A stretch of 64,000 nucleotides of DNA, from assembly GCF_002234405.1 (NCBI RefSeq), contig NZ_NMQT01000091.1, forward strand, positions 1-64,000, read 5' to 3'. The DNA comes from Amycolatopsis thailandensis (GTDB taxonomy: Bacteria > Actinomycetota > Actinomycetes > Mycobacteriales > Pseudonocardiaceae). A program made the translations under genes and the position numbers. The notes beneath the pieces are model-generated. The model searched no databases. It saw only the letters and a list, made by a program, of their open reading frames with translations, and was not told the DNA's origin. Below are positions 34,557-43,046 of this stretch, piece by piece; position 1 is the first letter of the stretch; each line of letters starts with the position of its first letter.

Positions 34557-34578
34557 TATCTGCATGACTGCGCAGATA
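34557..34578. promoter_or_regulatory. Inverted repeat, likely ArsR operator
   Basis: TATCTGC (34557-34563) and GCAGATA (34572-34578) form a perfect 7-base inverted repeat with eight bases between. It lies midway between the divergent ArsR and CDF genes and fits the 12-2-12-like ArsR/SmtB operator form. Confidence 0.65.
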
Positions 34579-34598
34579 GCGAACCAACGAGGTGGGAA

Positions 34599-35591
34599 AT
34601 GACCGGACACGGCCATGGACACAGTCACGGCCACAGGCCGGGCAAGAGCCGCCTGCGCCACCTGCTGACCCCGCACAGTCACGACAGCGCCGATCGCGTC
34701 GACACCGCGCTGGAGACCAGCAAACGCGGCGTCCGGACGCTGATCTGGTCGTTCGCCGCCCTGTTCGTCACCGCCGTCGCCCAGCTCGCGCTCGTGCTGG
34801 TCACCGGGTCGGTGGCGCTGCTCGGCGACACGATCCACAACTTCGCCGACGCGCTGACCGCGGTCCCGCTCGGCATCGCCTTCCTGCTCGGCCGCCGCGC
34901 CGCGACCCGCCGCTACACCTACGGGCTCGGGCGTGCCGAAGATCTCGCCGGCGTGCTCGTCGTGGTGCTCATCGCCGCGTCGGCCTTCCTCGCCGGGTAC
35001 GAGTCGGTCGAGCGGCTGCTCGATCCGCGTCCGGTCCAGCATCTGTGGGTGGTCGCCGCGGCGGGTGTGATCGGCTTCGCGGGCAACGAACTCGTGGCCC
35101 GCTATCGGATCACCGTCGGCCGCGAAATCGGGTCCGCCGCGCTGGTGGCGGACGGCTTGCACGCGCGCACGGACGGCTTCACCTCACTCGCGGTCGTGCT
35201 CGGCGCCGTCGGCGTCGGGCTCGGTTTCCCGCTGGCCGACCCGATCATCGGCCTCGCCATCACGGTCGCGATCCTGTTCGTCCTGCGCGACGCCGCCAAG
35301 GAGGTCTTCCGCCGTCTGATGGACGCCGTCGACCCGGCCGACGTCGATCGCGCCGAACGCGCGGCCGCCGAAGTCCCCGGCGTGCTCGGTACGCGGGACC
35401 TGCGGATGCGCTGGATCGGGCACAGTCTCCGCGCGGAACTGGCCGTGTCGGTCGAGTCCGGGCTGACCGTCACCGAGGCGCATCACCTGGCCCATCGTGT
35501 CGAGGACCGGCTGCGAGAGGTCCTGCCGCGGCTCGCGGAGGCGGTCGTGCACACCGAACCCGCGCACGCTCATGAGATCGTCAGCGGGTGA
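34599..35591 (+). CDS. Cation diffusion facilitator (CDF) efflux protein
   Basis: This 330-residue CDF transporter starts with a His-rich tail (MTGHGHGHSHGHRPGK), then six membrane helices with the metal-site motifs HNFADALT and HARTDGFTS, and a cytosolic C-terminal domain (RDLRMRWIGHSLRAELAVSV) of the ferredoxin-like type. Such proteins export Zn, Co, Ni or similar ions in exchange for protons. The divergent ArsR gene probably senses the same metal. GAGGTGGG precedes the ATG. The gene ends in a four-base overlap with the next one. Confidence 0.92.
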   Translation: MTGHGHGHSHGHRPGKSRLRHLLTPHSHDSADRVDTALETSKRGVRTLIWSFAALFVTAVAQLALVLVTGSVALLGDTIHNFADALTAVPLGIAFLLGRRAATRRYTYGLGRAEDLAGVLVVVLIAASAFLAGYESVERLLDPRPVQHLWVVAAAGVIGFAGNELVARYRITVGREIGSAALVADGLHARTDGFTSLAVVLGAVGVGLGFPLADPIIGLAITVAILFVLRDAAKEVFRRLMDAVDPADVDRAERAAAEVPGVLGTRDLRMRWIGHSLRAELAVSVESGLTVTEAHHLAHRVEDRLREVLPRLAEAVVHTEPAHAHEIVSG

Positions 35592-36634
35592 CGCCGTCCG
35601 ACAACGACATCCGCGCCGTCCGCGCCCACGCGCAGCTGCTCGGCGCCCCGGCCACCGACGTGGTCTCCGTGACCCGGTCGGTCACCGCGATCCAGGCGCA
35701 ATCGAGTCCCGCCGCCAGGCTCGCGATCCGCGCTCGCAGCCGCGGCCTGACCGCGCCGGACGTCGACGTGTCCCGGGCCGTCTCGCGCACCTGGCTGATG
35801 CGCAAGACGCTCCACCTGGTGCCGACGGCGGACCTCCGCTGGCTGAACCGGCTGTTCGGTCCGCGCAACGCCCAGGCGGGGCAAGGACGCCGCAGACAGC
35901 TGGACCTCACCGACGAACTCTGCGAGCGCGCGTTGGAGCGCCTCCAGGATCTCTTGCCCGGCAAGGCACTCACCCGCCGCGAGATCCTGGACGGCTTGGC
36001 GGCCGACGGCGTCGTCCTCGACGCGAAGTCCCAGGCGCCGGCCCATCTCCTGGCGTACGCGGCCAACCGCGGCCTGCTCTGCCGAGGCCAGGACGACGGC
36101 GCGGAACCGACGTACGTACTCCTCGACGAGTGGACCACCGGGGATCACACCCCGGACGAACCTCTCGCGGAACTCGCCCATCGGTATCTGTCCGCGTACG
36201 GCATCGCGACCGTCGAAGACTTCGCCGCCTGGTCCGGGCTCCCGCTCGGTCTGTGCCGCAAGGGTTTCGACGCGCTGGATCTCGTGCCCGCCGGCGGCGG
36301 CTTCGCTCTTTCGGAGACCGGACTGTCCGCTTCCCCGTGTCCCCCGTGCCTGCTCGGCGCCTTCGACACCTACCTGCTGGGCTACCGCGACCGCGATCTG
36401 CTCCTCGACCCGGCCGAAGCGAAGCGCGTCAACGCCGGTGGCGGGATGATCGCGCCCACCGTGCTGGTCGACGGCAGGATCGCCGGAACCTGGAACGCCA
36501 AGCGGACCGCGAAGCAGACGAAGGTCGTCGTCGAGCCCTTCGCCACGCTTTCGCGGGCCGCCATCTCCGGACTGGAGTCCGAAGTGGACGATTACGGCCG
36601 CTTCCTCGGGGAAACGGCCGTCCTCGTCATTTGA
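35588..36634 (+). CDS. AlkZ-like winged-helix DNA glycosylase-type protein
   Basis: This 348-residue protein matches the AlkZ/HTH_42 family (winged helix DNA-binding domain): SVTAIQAQSSPAARLAIRARSRGL, SRTWLMRKTLHLVPTADLRWL, then three winged helices and a C-terminal DAFDTYLLGYRDRDLLLDP-type motif. AlkZ of Streptomyces removes azinomycin crosslinks; it has a catalytic QxQ, here QAQ (about 36-38). Related proteins repair other bulky lesions. It starts with GTG overlapping the CDF stop (GTGA), so it is translated with it. Its 3' end overlaps the convergent hydrolase by eight bases. The lesion is unknown. Confidence 0.8.
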   Translation: MTPSDNDIRAVRAHAQLLGAPATDVVSVTRSVTAIQAQSSPAARLAIRARSRGLTAPDVDVSRAVSRTWLMRKTLHLVPTADLRWLNRLFGPRNAQAGQGRRRQLDLTDELCERALERLQDLLPGKALTRREILDGLAADGVVLDAKSQAPAHLLAYAANRGLLCRGQDDGAEPTYVLLDEWTTGDHTPDEPLAELAHRYLSAYGIATVEDFAAWSGLPLGLCRKGFDALDLVPAGGGFALSETGLSASPCPPCLLGAFDTYLLGYRDRDLLLDPAEAKRVNAGGGMIAPTVLVDGRIAGTWNAKRTAKQTKVVVEPFATLSRAAISGLESEVDDYGRFLGETAVLVI

Positions 36635-37784
36635 GGGACCGGAAGAACTCCCGCACGTCCGCGACCAGGATCTCGGGCTCCTCCATCGCCGCGAAGTGGC
36701 CACCGCGATCGACGTCGGTCCACCGCACGATCGTGTGCGCGTCCTCCGAATACCGCCGGATCCCGACGTCGTGCGCGAAGATCAGCGCCGCCGTCGGCAC
36801 GCCGGAATTCTTCTCGACCGCTCCCCAGGTTTCCGCCTGCGCGTAGCCGACGTACGCGGACGAAGCCGCCGTGCCGGTGAGCCAGGTGAACATGACGTTG
36901 GTCAGCAACCGGTCCCTGCCGATGATCTCCTCGGGCAGCGTCGGGCGCGGATGCGTCCACTCGCGGAACTTGTCCATGATCCAGGCCAACTGCGCGATCG
37001 GAGAGTCCACGAGCCCGTAGCCCAGCGTCTGCGGCCGCGTCGACTGGATCGCGATGTACCCGAACTCCTCCCGCATGAAAGCCCCGATCCGCCGGACGCG
37101 GTCGCGTTCGAGGTCGGTCAGCGAAGCGAGTTCCTCCTCCGACAGCGACATCGGGGGCATCGGCGTCAGCCCGCCGTTGACGTGCACGCCGATCACCCTG
37201 TCCGGCGCGAACCGGCCCACCTCCGGTGACACGGAAGCACCGAGATCACCACCCTGTACGCCGTAGCGTTCGTAGCCGAGCCGCCGCATCAGCTCCGCCC
37301 AGGCGCGGCCGATCCTCGGCATGGTCCAGCCGGAATCCGAGACAGGGCCGGAGAAACCGAAGCCGGGCAGCGACGGGATCACGAGGTGGAACGCGTCAGC
37401 CGCGTCGCCCCCGTGCGCTTTCGGGTCGGTGAGCGGACCGATGACGTCCAGGAATTCCACGACCGAACCCGGCCAGCCGTGCGTGAGGATCAGCGGCGTC
37501 GCGTCGGCTTCGGGCGAGCGGACGTGCAAGAAGTGGATGTTCTGCCCGTCGATCTCGGTGGTGAACTGGGGGAAGCGGTTGATCTCGCGTTCGGCCTCGC
37601 GCCAGTCGTAGCCGTCGCGCCAGTATTCGGCGAGTCCGCGCAGCCACGCCACCGGCACTCCGGTGTCCCAGCCGTCGCCGGGCAGCGGAGCCGGCCAGCG
37701 CGCGCTGGCGAGCTTCGCGTGCAGGTCGTCCAACTGCCCCTGGGGGACGTCGACGCGGAAGGGGCGGATCTCGGTGTTTTCCAT
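36627..37784 (-). CDS. Epoxide hydrolase
   Basis: This 385-residue protein has the EHN N-terminal domain (IRPFRVDVPQGQLDDLHAKL, RWREAEREINRFPQF-like) and an alpha/beta hydrolase core. Visible motifs are HGWPGS (102-107), the nucleophile GGDLGAS (Asp180), and the late GGHFAAMEEP with the catalytic His. It opens epoxide rings to diols by an Asp ester. The family includes microsomal-type hydrolases and actinomycete detoxification or metabolite enzymes. The ATG at 37782-37784 fits the usual family start; longer frames upstream have no binding site. Confidence 0.9.
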   Translation of the reverse strand: MENTEIRPFRVDVPQGQLDDLHAKLASARWPAPLPGDGWDTGVPVAWLRGLAEYWRDGYDWREAEREINRFPQFTTEIDGQNIHFLHVRSPEADATPLILTHGWPGSVVEFLDVIGPLTDPKAHGGDAADAFHLVIPSLPGFGFSGPVSDSGWTMPRIGRAWAELMRRLGYERYGVQGGDLGASVSPEVGRFAPDRVIGVHVNGGLTPMPPMSLSEEELASLTDLERDRVRRIGAFMREEFGYIAIQSTRPQTLGYGLVDSPIAQLAWIMDKFREWTHPRPTLPEEIIGRDRLLTNVMFTWLTGTAASSAYVGYAQAETWGAVEKNSGVPTAALIFAHDVGIRRYSEDAHTIVRWTDVDRGGHFAAMEEPEILVADVREFFRSLK

Positions 37785-37862
37785 GACGCCCAAGCTACGA
37801 GTCATTGCGGACAGTTTCGGTCCTCGATCGGGAGGACTTCCCGGATACGGGAAGATGCGCTG

Positions 37863-38255
37863 GTGACGGACAAGTACTTGGCGTACGGCAGGCTCATCCG
37901 CGACGGGAAGTTCCTGTTCATCCGGCGGCGGCCGGGGTCCTTCCTCGGCGGGAACTGGGAACTGCCGGGCGGGACCGTCGAGCCGGGCGAGCGGCCCGCC
38001 GAGACCGTGGTCCGCGAGTTCGCCGAGGAGACCGGTCTGACCGTCCGGGCCACCGGTGAACGCGGCACCCACAGCTGGGACGACGTCGAGGGCAGGCCGA
38101 TGCGGATCCATGCCACGGTGTACACGCTCACCGAAGAGGAACCGCGCGAAGTCCTGCTCGATCCCGAGGAACACGACGCCTTCATCTGGTACACCCGGGA
38201 AGAAGCCGCGGAGCTCGGCCTCGCGGCGCACTTTCGCGAAGCACTCGAAGGCTGA
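37863..38255 (+). CDS. Nudix hydrolase
   Basis: This 130-residue Nudix protein has a complete Nudix box (37-59): GGTVEPGERPAETVVREFAE followed by ETGLTV, with all Glu and Arg metal-binding residues. Nudix enzymes split nucleoside diphosphates linked to another group. The preceding RRRPGSFLGGNWELPGG strand is typical. The GTG at 37863 is the start, with GGGAAGA upstream. The precise substrate cannot be told; MutT-like or nucleotide-sugar activity is possible. Confidence 0.88.
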   Translation: MTDKYLAYGRLIRDGKFLFIRRRPGSFLGGNWELPGGTVEPGERPAETVVREFAEETGLTVRATGERGTHSWDDVEGRPMRIHATVYTLTEEEPREVLLDPEEHDAFIWYTREEAAELGLAAHFREALEG

Positions 38256-38296
38256 CTCCGGGACCCGTCCCGAATGGACCGCTCTACGCTGCCCCG

Positions 38297-38704
38297 ATGC
38301 TCCGACGCGCCTTGGCATCGCTCGCCGTTCTCGCCCTGGTGGCGGGTTGCGGTCCGGACGCGCCCGAGCCCCCGAAACCCGCGGACGGTGCCGATCTGGC
38401 CGCCTGTGCCGACGGTCTCTGCGAAGTGAGCGCGCGGGTGGGCGCCAAAGTGGCGCTTCCCGAGCGGACCAACGTCGAATCCGTCACCGTGCAGGCCGTC
38501 GACGCCGGGACCGTCATGCTGATCGCCAAGGGCATCGGGAGGAGACAGGGCGGATCCTGCTCCGGCAAATGCGAGGCCTCGGGCACGGGCAAGGACTTCA
38601 AGGCCAAGTTATGGACGGGCAGCGAGCTGACCTACAACGACCTCGCGATCAAGCTCCTCGGCGTGGGCGGCGGCGCCGCCGTCCTCAAGTTCACGCCGCA
38701 GTGA
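38297..38704 (+). CDS. Putative lipoprotein, unknown function
   Basis: This 135-residue protein has a lipoprotein signal (MLRRALASLAVLALVAGC, lipid Cys18) and a beta-rich mature part with two Cys pairs (LAACADGLCEV and SCSGKCEAS). No family is recognised. A TACGCT hexamer ends six bases before the ATG and no binding site is seen, so translation is probably leaderless. Its last 96 bases lie antisense to the end of the convergent MFS gene, an unusually long overlap. Confidence 0.7.
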   Translation: MLRRALASLAVLALVAGCGPDAPEPPKPADGADLAACADGLCEVSARVGAKVALPERTNVESVTVQAVDAGTVMLIAKGIGRRQGGSCSGKCEASGTGKDFKAKLWTGSELTYNDLAIKLLGVGGGAAVLKFTPQ

Positions 38705-39877
38705 CCTGGTCCGCTCCGCCCAGCGAACAGCGGGTGTGGTGAGCGTGCCCGCCAGCAGGAACAGCCCGCCCAGCACCACCCAGCCGAGCGCGCCGCCCAT
38801 CAGGATCAGACCGGTCAGCAGGACCGGGCCGAGCATGCGGGCGACGGCCGTCCCGGCACCGAAAAGTCCCTGGTACTGGCCCTGTTTGCCCTCAGGAGCC
38901 AGGCCGAACCCGATCTCCCACGAGCCCGCCGCCTGCGCCATCTCCCCCACCACCTGCAACGCGGCTCCCGCGAGCAGGACCAGCGCCGCCGTCCAAGCGG
39001 AACTGCTCATGGCGGAGAAAGAGAAGATCAGGCAGGAGAAGAAGAGGAGCAGTCCCGCGTACCGGGCGTAGCGTGAGGCGCTGCGCAGACCGGTCACGCC
39101 ACGCGCCACCCGCACCTGGAAGACGACCACGCTCGCCGTGTTGAGCACCAGCATCGCCGAAACCAGCCAGCCGGGGGCCGCGGTCCTGGTCGAGATCCAC
39201 AGCGGCAGGACCAGGCTGAACAGCGGCATGTAGAGCAACATGACCATGTTGAGCAGCGCCAGCAAGGCGTACGGGCGGTCGCGGAGAACCGCCACGGACG
39301 GCTCTCCGGTCTTCACGGGCACCGGCGGCACCGAAGGCACCTTGCGAAGGACGAGAGCCGCGGCGGCGAACGCCAGCGCGTCGAGCACGAAGACGGTCAG
39401 GAAGGCTTCGCGTGTCCCGAGCGCCAAGGCGACCCCGCCGAGTGCCGCGCCGATCGCGATCCCCGCGTTGGACATCGCCTGCAACCGGGCACGGAACGTC
39501 GTACGTTCGGCCGGGTCGATCAGGCCGGCCAGCAACGCCTGCCTCGCCGCGCCGAGACCGCATTGGAAGCAGGCGTAGACGCAGGCCGCGATCACGAACG
39601 CGACGGCCGAGCCGACGAACAGGAACGCCGTGACCGAGGCGGCGGTGCCGAGTCCCAGGAAAACGGCCGTGCCCTTCGGCCCGCGACGGTCCGCCACGTG
39701 TCCCAGCGCGACGCCGGCCACCGAGCCGACCGCCCAGCCCACGGTGAGGCCGAGGCCCACCTGCGCGGGCGAAAGCCCGACGATCAGCGTGAAGTACAGG
39801 GCCGAGCCGACGTAGTAGGCGCCGTCACCGACGGAGCTGATCAGCTGGGCCAAGGCCAGTCTCTTCGTGGACTCCAT
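38609..39877 (-). CDS. MFS transporter
   Basis: This 422-residue protein has 12 hydrophobic segments and the MFS loop GHVADRRGPKGTAVFLGLG between helices 2 and 3. The start LALAQLISSVGDGAYYVGSALYF is typical of macrolide-efflux-like MFS proteins. It is divergent from a MocR regulator, with ATTGGCC/GGCCAAT repeats between, so that regulator may control it. A TAACTT hexamer ends six bases before the ATG (39875-39877), so it may be leaderless. The C-terminus extends past the last helix and overlaps the lipoprotein gene antisense. Confidence 0.85.
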   Translation of the reverse strand: MESTKRLALAQLISSVGDGAYYVGSALYFTLIVGLSPAQVGLGLTVGWAVGSVAGVALGHVADRRGPKGTAVFLGLGTAASVTAFLFVGSAVAFVIAACVYACFQCGLGAARQALLAGLIDPAERTTFRARLQAMSNAGIAIGAALGGVALALGTREAFLTVFVLDALAFAAAALVLRKVPSVPPVPVKTGEPSVAVLRDRPYALLALLNMVMLLYMPLFSLVLPLWISTRTAAPGWLVSAMLVLNTASVVVFQVRVARGVTGLRSASRYARYAGLLLFFSCLIFSFSAMSSSAWTAALVLLAGAALQVVGEMAQAAGSWEIGFGLAPEGKQGQYQGLFGAGTAVARMLGPVLLTGLILMGGALGWVVLGGLFLLAGTLTTPAVRWAERTRSLRRELEDGGAAAHAEELDREVVVGQLAARP

Positions 39878-39897
39878 GGACTCAAGTTAGGCGGCGG

Positions 39898-39949
39898 ATT
39901 GGCCACATCCCAGCTCCAATATCCCGCATTCCGGTTGGGCCAATATAGA
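39898..39949. promoter_or_regulatory. Repeats and -10 element between MFS and MocR genes
   Basis: ATTGGCC (39898-39904) and GGCCAAT (39938-39944) are inverted, with a further CCAAT at 39916-39920. ATTGG/CCAAT arms are seen in MocR-type operators. TATAGA (39944-39949) ends eight bases before the GTG of the MocR gene and looks like a leaderless -10. Confidence 0.5.
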
Positions 39950-39957
39950 CTCGGAGC

Positions 39958-41385
39958 GTGCCGTTCCACATCAGCCTCGACGGTCATACCGACCTGGCCG
40001 CGCGGATCTACCGCCAGCTCCGCGACGGCATCCTCGACGGTCGCCTGCGCTCCGGCGAACGTCTGCCGCCGACCAGGGAACTGGCCCGCGAGCTCGACGT
40101 CTCGCGCAACACCGTCGCGGTCGCCTACGAACGGCTCACCGCGGAGGGCTTCCTCGAAAGCCACGTCGGACGCGGGACGTTCGTCAGCGCCGATCCCGTG
40201 GCACGGACGAAGCGTGCCGCGCCGTCGGGCACCGGGGTGCGGCCGATCGCCCGCTGGCGATCGCTTCCGGCCCCGCTCGGCGACGACCGGCCCGCCCCTG
40301 ACTTCGACTTCCGCGTCGGCGTTCCGGATCCCGCCCTCTTTCCGCTGCGGACCTGGCGGCGGCTGGTCAGCCAGGCACTGCGCCCTTCGTTGCTGCCGCC
40401 TTCGGGATACGCCGACCCCGCCGGACTCGAAGCGCTGCGGGTGGCGATCGCCCGGCACATCGGCGCCTCCCGGTCGGTGCGCGCCGGAGGCGAAGACGTC
40501 CTGGTCACCCAAGGGGCGCAACAGGCCCTCGACCTGATCGGTCGCGTGCTGATCGAACCCGGAACGCGGGTCGCCGTCGAGGATCCCGGCTATCCCCCGG
40601 CCGAGCGGCTCTTCACCGCTCTCGGCGCCCGGGTCGTGAAAGTGCCGGTGGACGCCGAAGGCCTCGACGTCACCGCCCTCGTCAAGGGCACCCGCCTGAT
40701 CTACACGACGCCGTCGCACCAGTTCCCGCTCGGCACGCCGATGTCGCTCGCCAGGAGGACGGCGTTGCTGGCGTGGGCGGAACGGAACGACGCGGTGATC
40801 GTCGAGGACGATTACGACAGTGAGTACCGGTTTTCGGATCGGCCGCTCGAACCGCTCCAGAGCCTGGACCGCGACGGCAGGGTGCTCTACGTCGGATCGT
40901 TCTCGAAAACCCTGCTTCCGTTGCTGCGTCTGGGTTTTCTCGTCGCGCCCGCGTCGCTTCGACCGGCGCTGCGGCAGGCGAAGCAACTGATGGACTGGCA
41001 CGGTGACCTCGTCACGCAGGCGGCGTTGGCGAGCTTCGTCGACGAGGGCCTGCTCGCCCGTCACGTACGCAAGGCGACCAGGGAGTATTCGGTGCGGAGA
41101 GAACGGATCCTGGCTTTCGTCCACGGCGAACTGCGGGACGTGCTGGAAGTCGTCCCGTCCAGTGCCGGGCTTCATCTGTGCGCTTTGGTCCATCCACATG
41201 CGACGGTCACTGTCGACGGTGTCGTCACGGAAGCGGCGCGGGCCGGAGTGGTGGTCGAGAGCCTGTCCGCGTACGGGGGAACGCGCGACGGACTGGTGAT
41301 CGGTTACGGGCTGGTCGGTTCCGATCGGATCGACGAAGGGCTCTCCCGGCTCCGGGGCTGTTTTTCGGCCGCCGGGGTGTCCTGA
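39958..41385 (+). CDS. MocR/PdxR-type regulator (GntR HTH plus aminotransferase domain)
   Basis: This 475-residue protein has a GntR winged helix (about 10-78: RIYRQLRDGILDGRLRSGE, PPTRELARELDVSRNTVAVAYERL) and a class I aminotransferase-like domain with the PLP lysine at 317 in GSFSKTLLP and VEDDYDSEYRF before it. MocR proteins sense PLP or amino compounds. Targets may be the divergent MFS gene and itself. The GTG at 39958 lies eight bases past TATAGA, so translation is probably leaderless. Confidence 0.92.
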   Translation: MPFHISLDGHTDLAARIYRQLRDGILDGRLRSGERLPPTRELARELDVSRNTVAVAYERLTAEGFLESHVGRGTFVSADPVARTKRAAPSGTGVRPIARWRSLPAPLGDDRPAPDFDFRVGVPDPALFPLRTWRRLVSQALRPSLLPPSGYADPAGLEALRVAIARHIGASRSVRAGGEDVLVTQGAQQALDLIGRVLIEPGTRVAVEDPGYPPAERLFTALGARVVKVPVDAEGLDVTALVKGTRLIYTTPSHQFPLGTPMSLARRTALLAWAERNDAVIVEDDYDSEYRFSDRPLEPLQSLDRDGRVLYVGSFSKTLLPLLRLGFLVAPASLRPALRQAKQLMDWHGDLVTQAALASFVDEGLLARHVRKATREYSVRRERILAFVHGELRDVLEVVPSSAGLHLCALVHPHATVTVDGVVTEAARAGVVVESLSAYGGTRDGLVIGYGLVGSDRIDEGLSRLRGCFSAAGVS

Positions 41386-41537
41386 CAGGTGGATTCAGCG
41401 CACTTCGGGTCTTGAACGGTCCTTTCATGGGATCCGATCGCCGCAGGGCGCCGGAAACTGTCGTACCCCGGTGGTCTCCTCTTCACAGGCGACAACGGGC
41501 CCGGCCGGGCCCGAGCGCAAAGCGAGGAGGAAGTCCC

Positions 41538-41981
41538 ATGGCCGGAGAAACGGTGCTCACGGTGATCGGCAACCTGACGACCGATCCGGAGCTGAGGTTC
41601 ACCCCGTCGGGAGCGGCGGTCGCGAACTTCACGGTCGCGTCGACACCGCGCGTCCTGGACCGCGCGAGCGGGGAATGGCGCGACGGCGACCCGATGTTCC
41701 TGCGCTGCTCGCTGTGGAAACAGGCCGCGGAGAACCTGGCCGAATCACTCACCCGGGGCACCAGGGTGATCGTGCAGGGCAGGTTGAAACAGCGATCGTT
41801 CGAGACCAAGGAAGGCGAGAAACGCACGGTGGTGGAACTCGACGTCGACGAGATCGGCCCGTCCCTGCGCTATGCCAAGGCGAAGGTGAGCAAGGCGGGC
41901 CGGAGTTCGGGTGGCGCCCCGTCGGACGGCGCGTGGGAGCGAACGCCCGTGACGGCGGGGAGTCCGGAGCCTCCTTTCTGA
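41538..41981 (+). CDS. ssb: Single-stranded DNA-binding protein
   Basis: This 147-residue OB-fold SSB starts MAGETVLTVIGNLTTDPELR, with FTVASTPRVLD, DPMFLRCSLWKQAAENLAESL and GTRVIVQGRLKQRSFET following the SSB pattern. The C-terminal tail is short and ends SPEPPF, not the classic acidic DDDPPF, so binding of partner proteins may differ. It is therefore more like an accessory SSB than the housekeeping copy, which usually sits between rpsF and rpsR. GAGGAGG precedes the ATG. Confidence 0.9.
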   Translation: MAGETVLTVIGNLTTDPELRFTPSGAAVANFTVASTPRVLDRASGEWRDGDPMFLRCSLWKQAAENLAESLTRGTRVIVQGRLKQRSFETKEGEKRTVVELDVDEIGPSLRYAKAKVSKAGRSSGGAPSDGAWERTPVTAGSPEPPF

Positions 41982-42017
41982 CCCCACGGCGCGCGCGGCC
42001 GGGGTTAGGGTGGCGGA

Positions 42018-42326
42018 ATGGCCACTGAAACCCTGGAAAACGTCGAGGGCCGCGACATCGGTTCCGGCGTCTCGATCATCCGCGAACGCACCGACGTCGA
42101 CGGTTCCGGACCGAGGCTGCACCAGCATCCGTACCGCGAGACGTTCGTCATCATCCACGGCCGGGCCAGGTTCACCATCGGTGACGACGAACGCGAAGGA
42201 GGAGCGGGCGAAGTCCTGGTCGTTCCCGCGGACACTCCGCACAAGTTCGCCGTGATCGGTCCGGAAACCTACGAGGCCGTCCACATCCACGAAAGCGACC
42301 GGTTCGTCACCGAGTGGCTCGAATAA
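42018..42326 (+). CDS. Cupin-domain protein
   Basis: This 102-residue single-domain cupin has RLHQHPYRETFVIIHGRARFTIGDDE and GEVLVVPADTPHKFAVIG. The His pairs and Glu at these sites form the usual metal centre. Small cupins serve as isomerases, dioxygenases or sensors; the role here is unknown. TAGGGT ends six bases before the ATG with no binding site, which suggests a leaderless transcript. Confidence 0.82.
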   Translation: MATETLENVEGRDIGSGVSIIRERTDVDGSGPRLHQHPYRETFVIIHGRARFTIGDDEREGGAGEVLVVPADTPHKFAVIGPETYEAVHIHESDRFVTEWLE

Positions 42327-42374
42327 ATTCTGTCGGCCGCAAGAAAACCCTTTCCCGGGCTAGAATCCGACGAC

Positions 42375-43046
42375 GTGCTCGTGGCCGGCGGGCACCCGAG
42401 GCGACGGGAACCGGGAACTGTGACCGACGTGGCGGACCGCAGCGGTGACGAAACCCGCCAGGTGGACAGGTTCGATCAGCGACGTGCGCAGCTGGCGATG
42501 TCGGCGCTGGTCACGTTGTCCGAATTGGGCTACGCGCGCACGAGCCTGCGGGAGATCGCGCAGAACTCCGAGTTCTCCCACGGAGTACTGCATTACTACT
42601 TCCGGAACAAGGCCGAGCTGATCACCTACTGCGTCAAGCAGTACAAGGCCGAATGCGTCACCCGGTACGACCGGATAGTCGAGACTTCGGAGACCGCCGA
42701 AGAACTGAAGCTGGCCTTCGGCGCCGCGACGGCGAGCACGTTGCGCGAGAGCGCCCGGCTTCATCGGCTCTGGTACGACCTGCGCAACCAGAGCCTGTTC
42801 GAAAAGCTGTTCCAGACCGATGTGCTCGCCATCGACGAGACACTCGAACTGATGATCTGGCGAGTCGTGTCCCGGTACGCGGAACTGCTGGGCAAGCCGT
42901 TGGATCTCGCCCCGTCGACGACGTACGCGCTCTTCGACGGCCTGTTCCAGCAAGGGCTGCTGAAACACCTCGCCGGCCGGGAGGACGCGGCGAGGTGCCT
43001 TCAGGACTCGGTGGGGCAGGTGCTGGCGCGGCTTTTCACCACTTGA
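42375..43046 (+). CDS. TetR-family transcriptional regulator
   Basis: About 223 residues. The HTH is QRRAQLAMSALVTLSELGYARTSLREIAQNSEFSHGVLHYYFRNKAELITYCV, with a helical ligand domain after it. The GTG at 42375 lies eight bases past TAGAAT and would be leaderless. A later GTG at 42420 would give a more usual N-terminus of 208 residues. Its 3' end overlaps the convergent membrane-protein gene by 11 bases. Its target is unknown. Confidence 0.85.
   Translation: MLVAGGHPRRREPGTVTDVADRSGDETRQVDRFDQRRAQLAMSALVTLSELGYARTSLREIAQNSEFSHGVLHYYFRNKAELITYCVKQYKAECVTRYDRIVETSETAEELKLAFGAATASTLRESARLHRLWYDLRNQSLFEKLFQTDVLAIDETLELMIWRVVSRYAELLGKPLDLAPSTTYALFDGLFQQGLLKHLAGREDAARCLQDSVGQVLARLFTT

Noticed and set aside
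34152..35162. 336-codon minus-strand frame through the CDF gene
   Set aside because: Only the last 123 codons (ArsR) make sense; the rest is an Arg/Glu/His-rich shadow of the CDF transporter.
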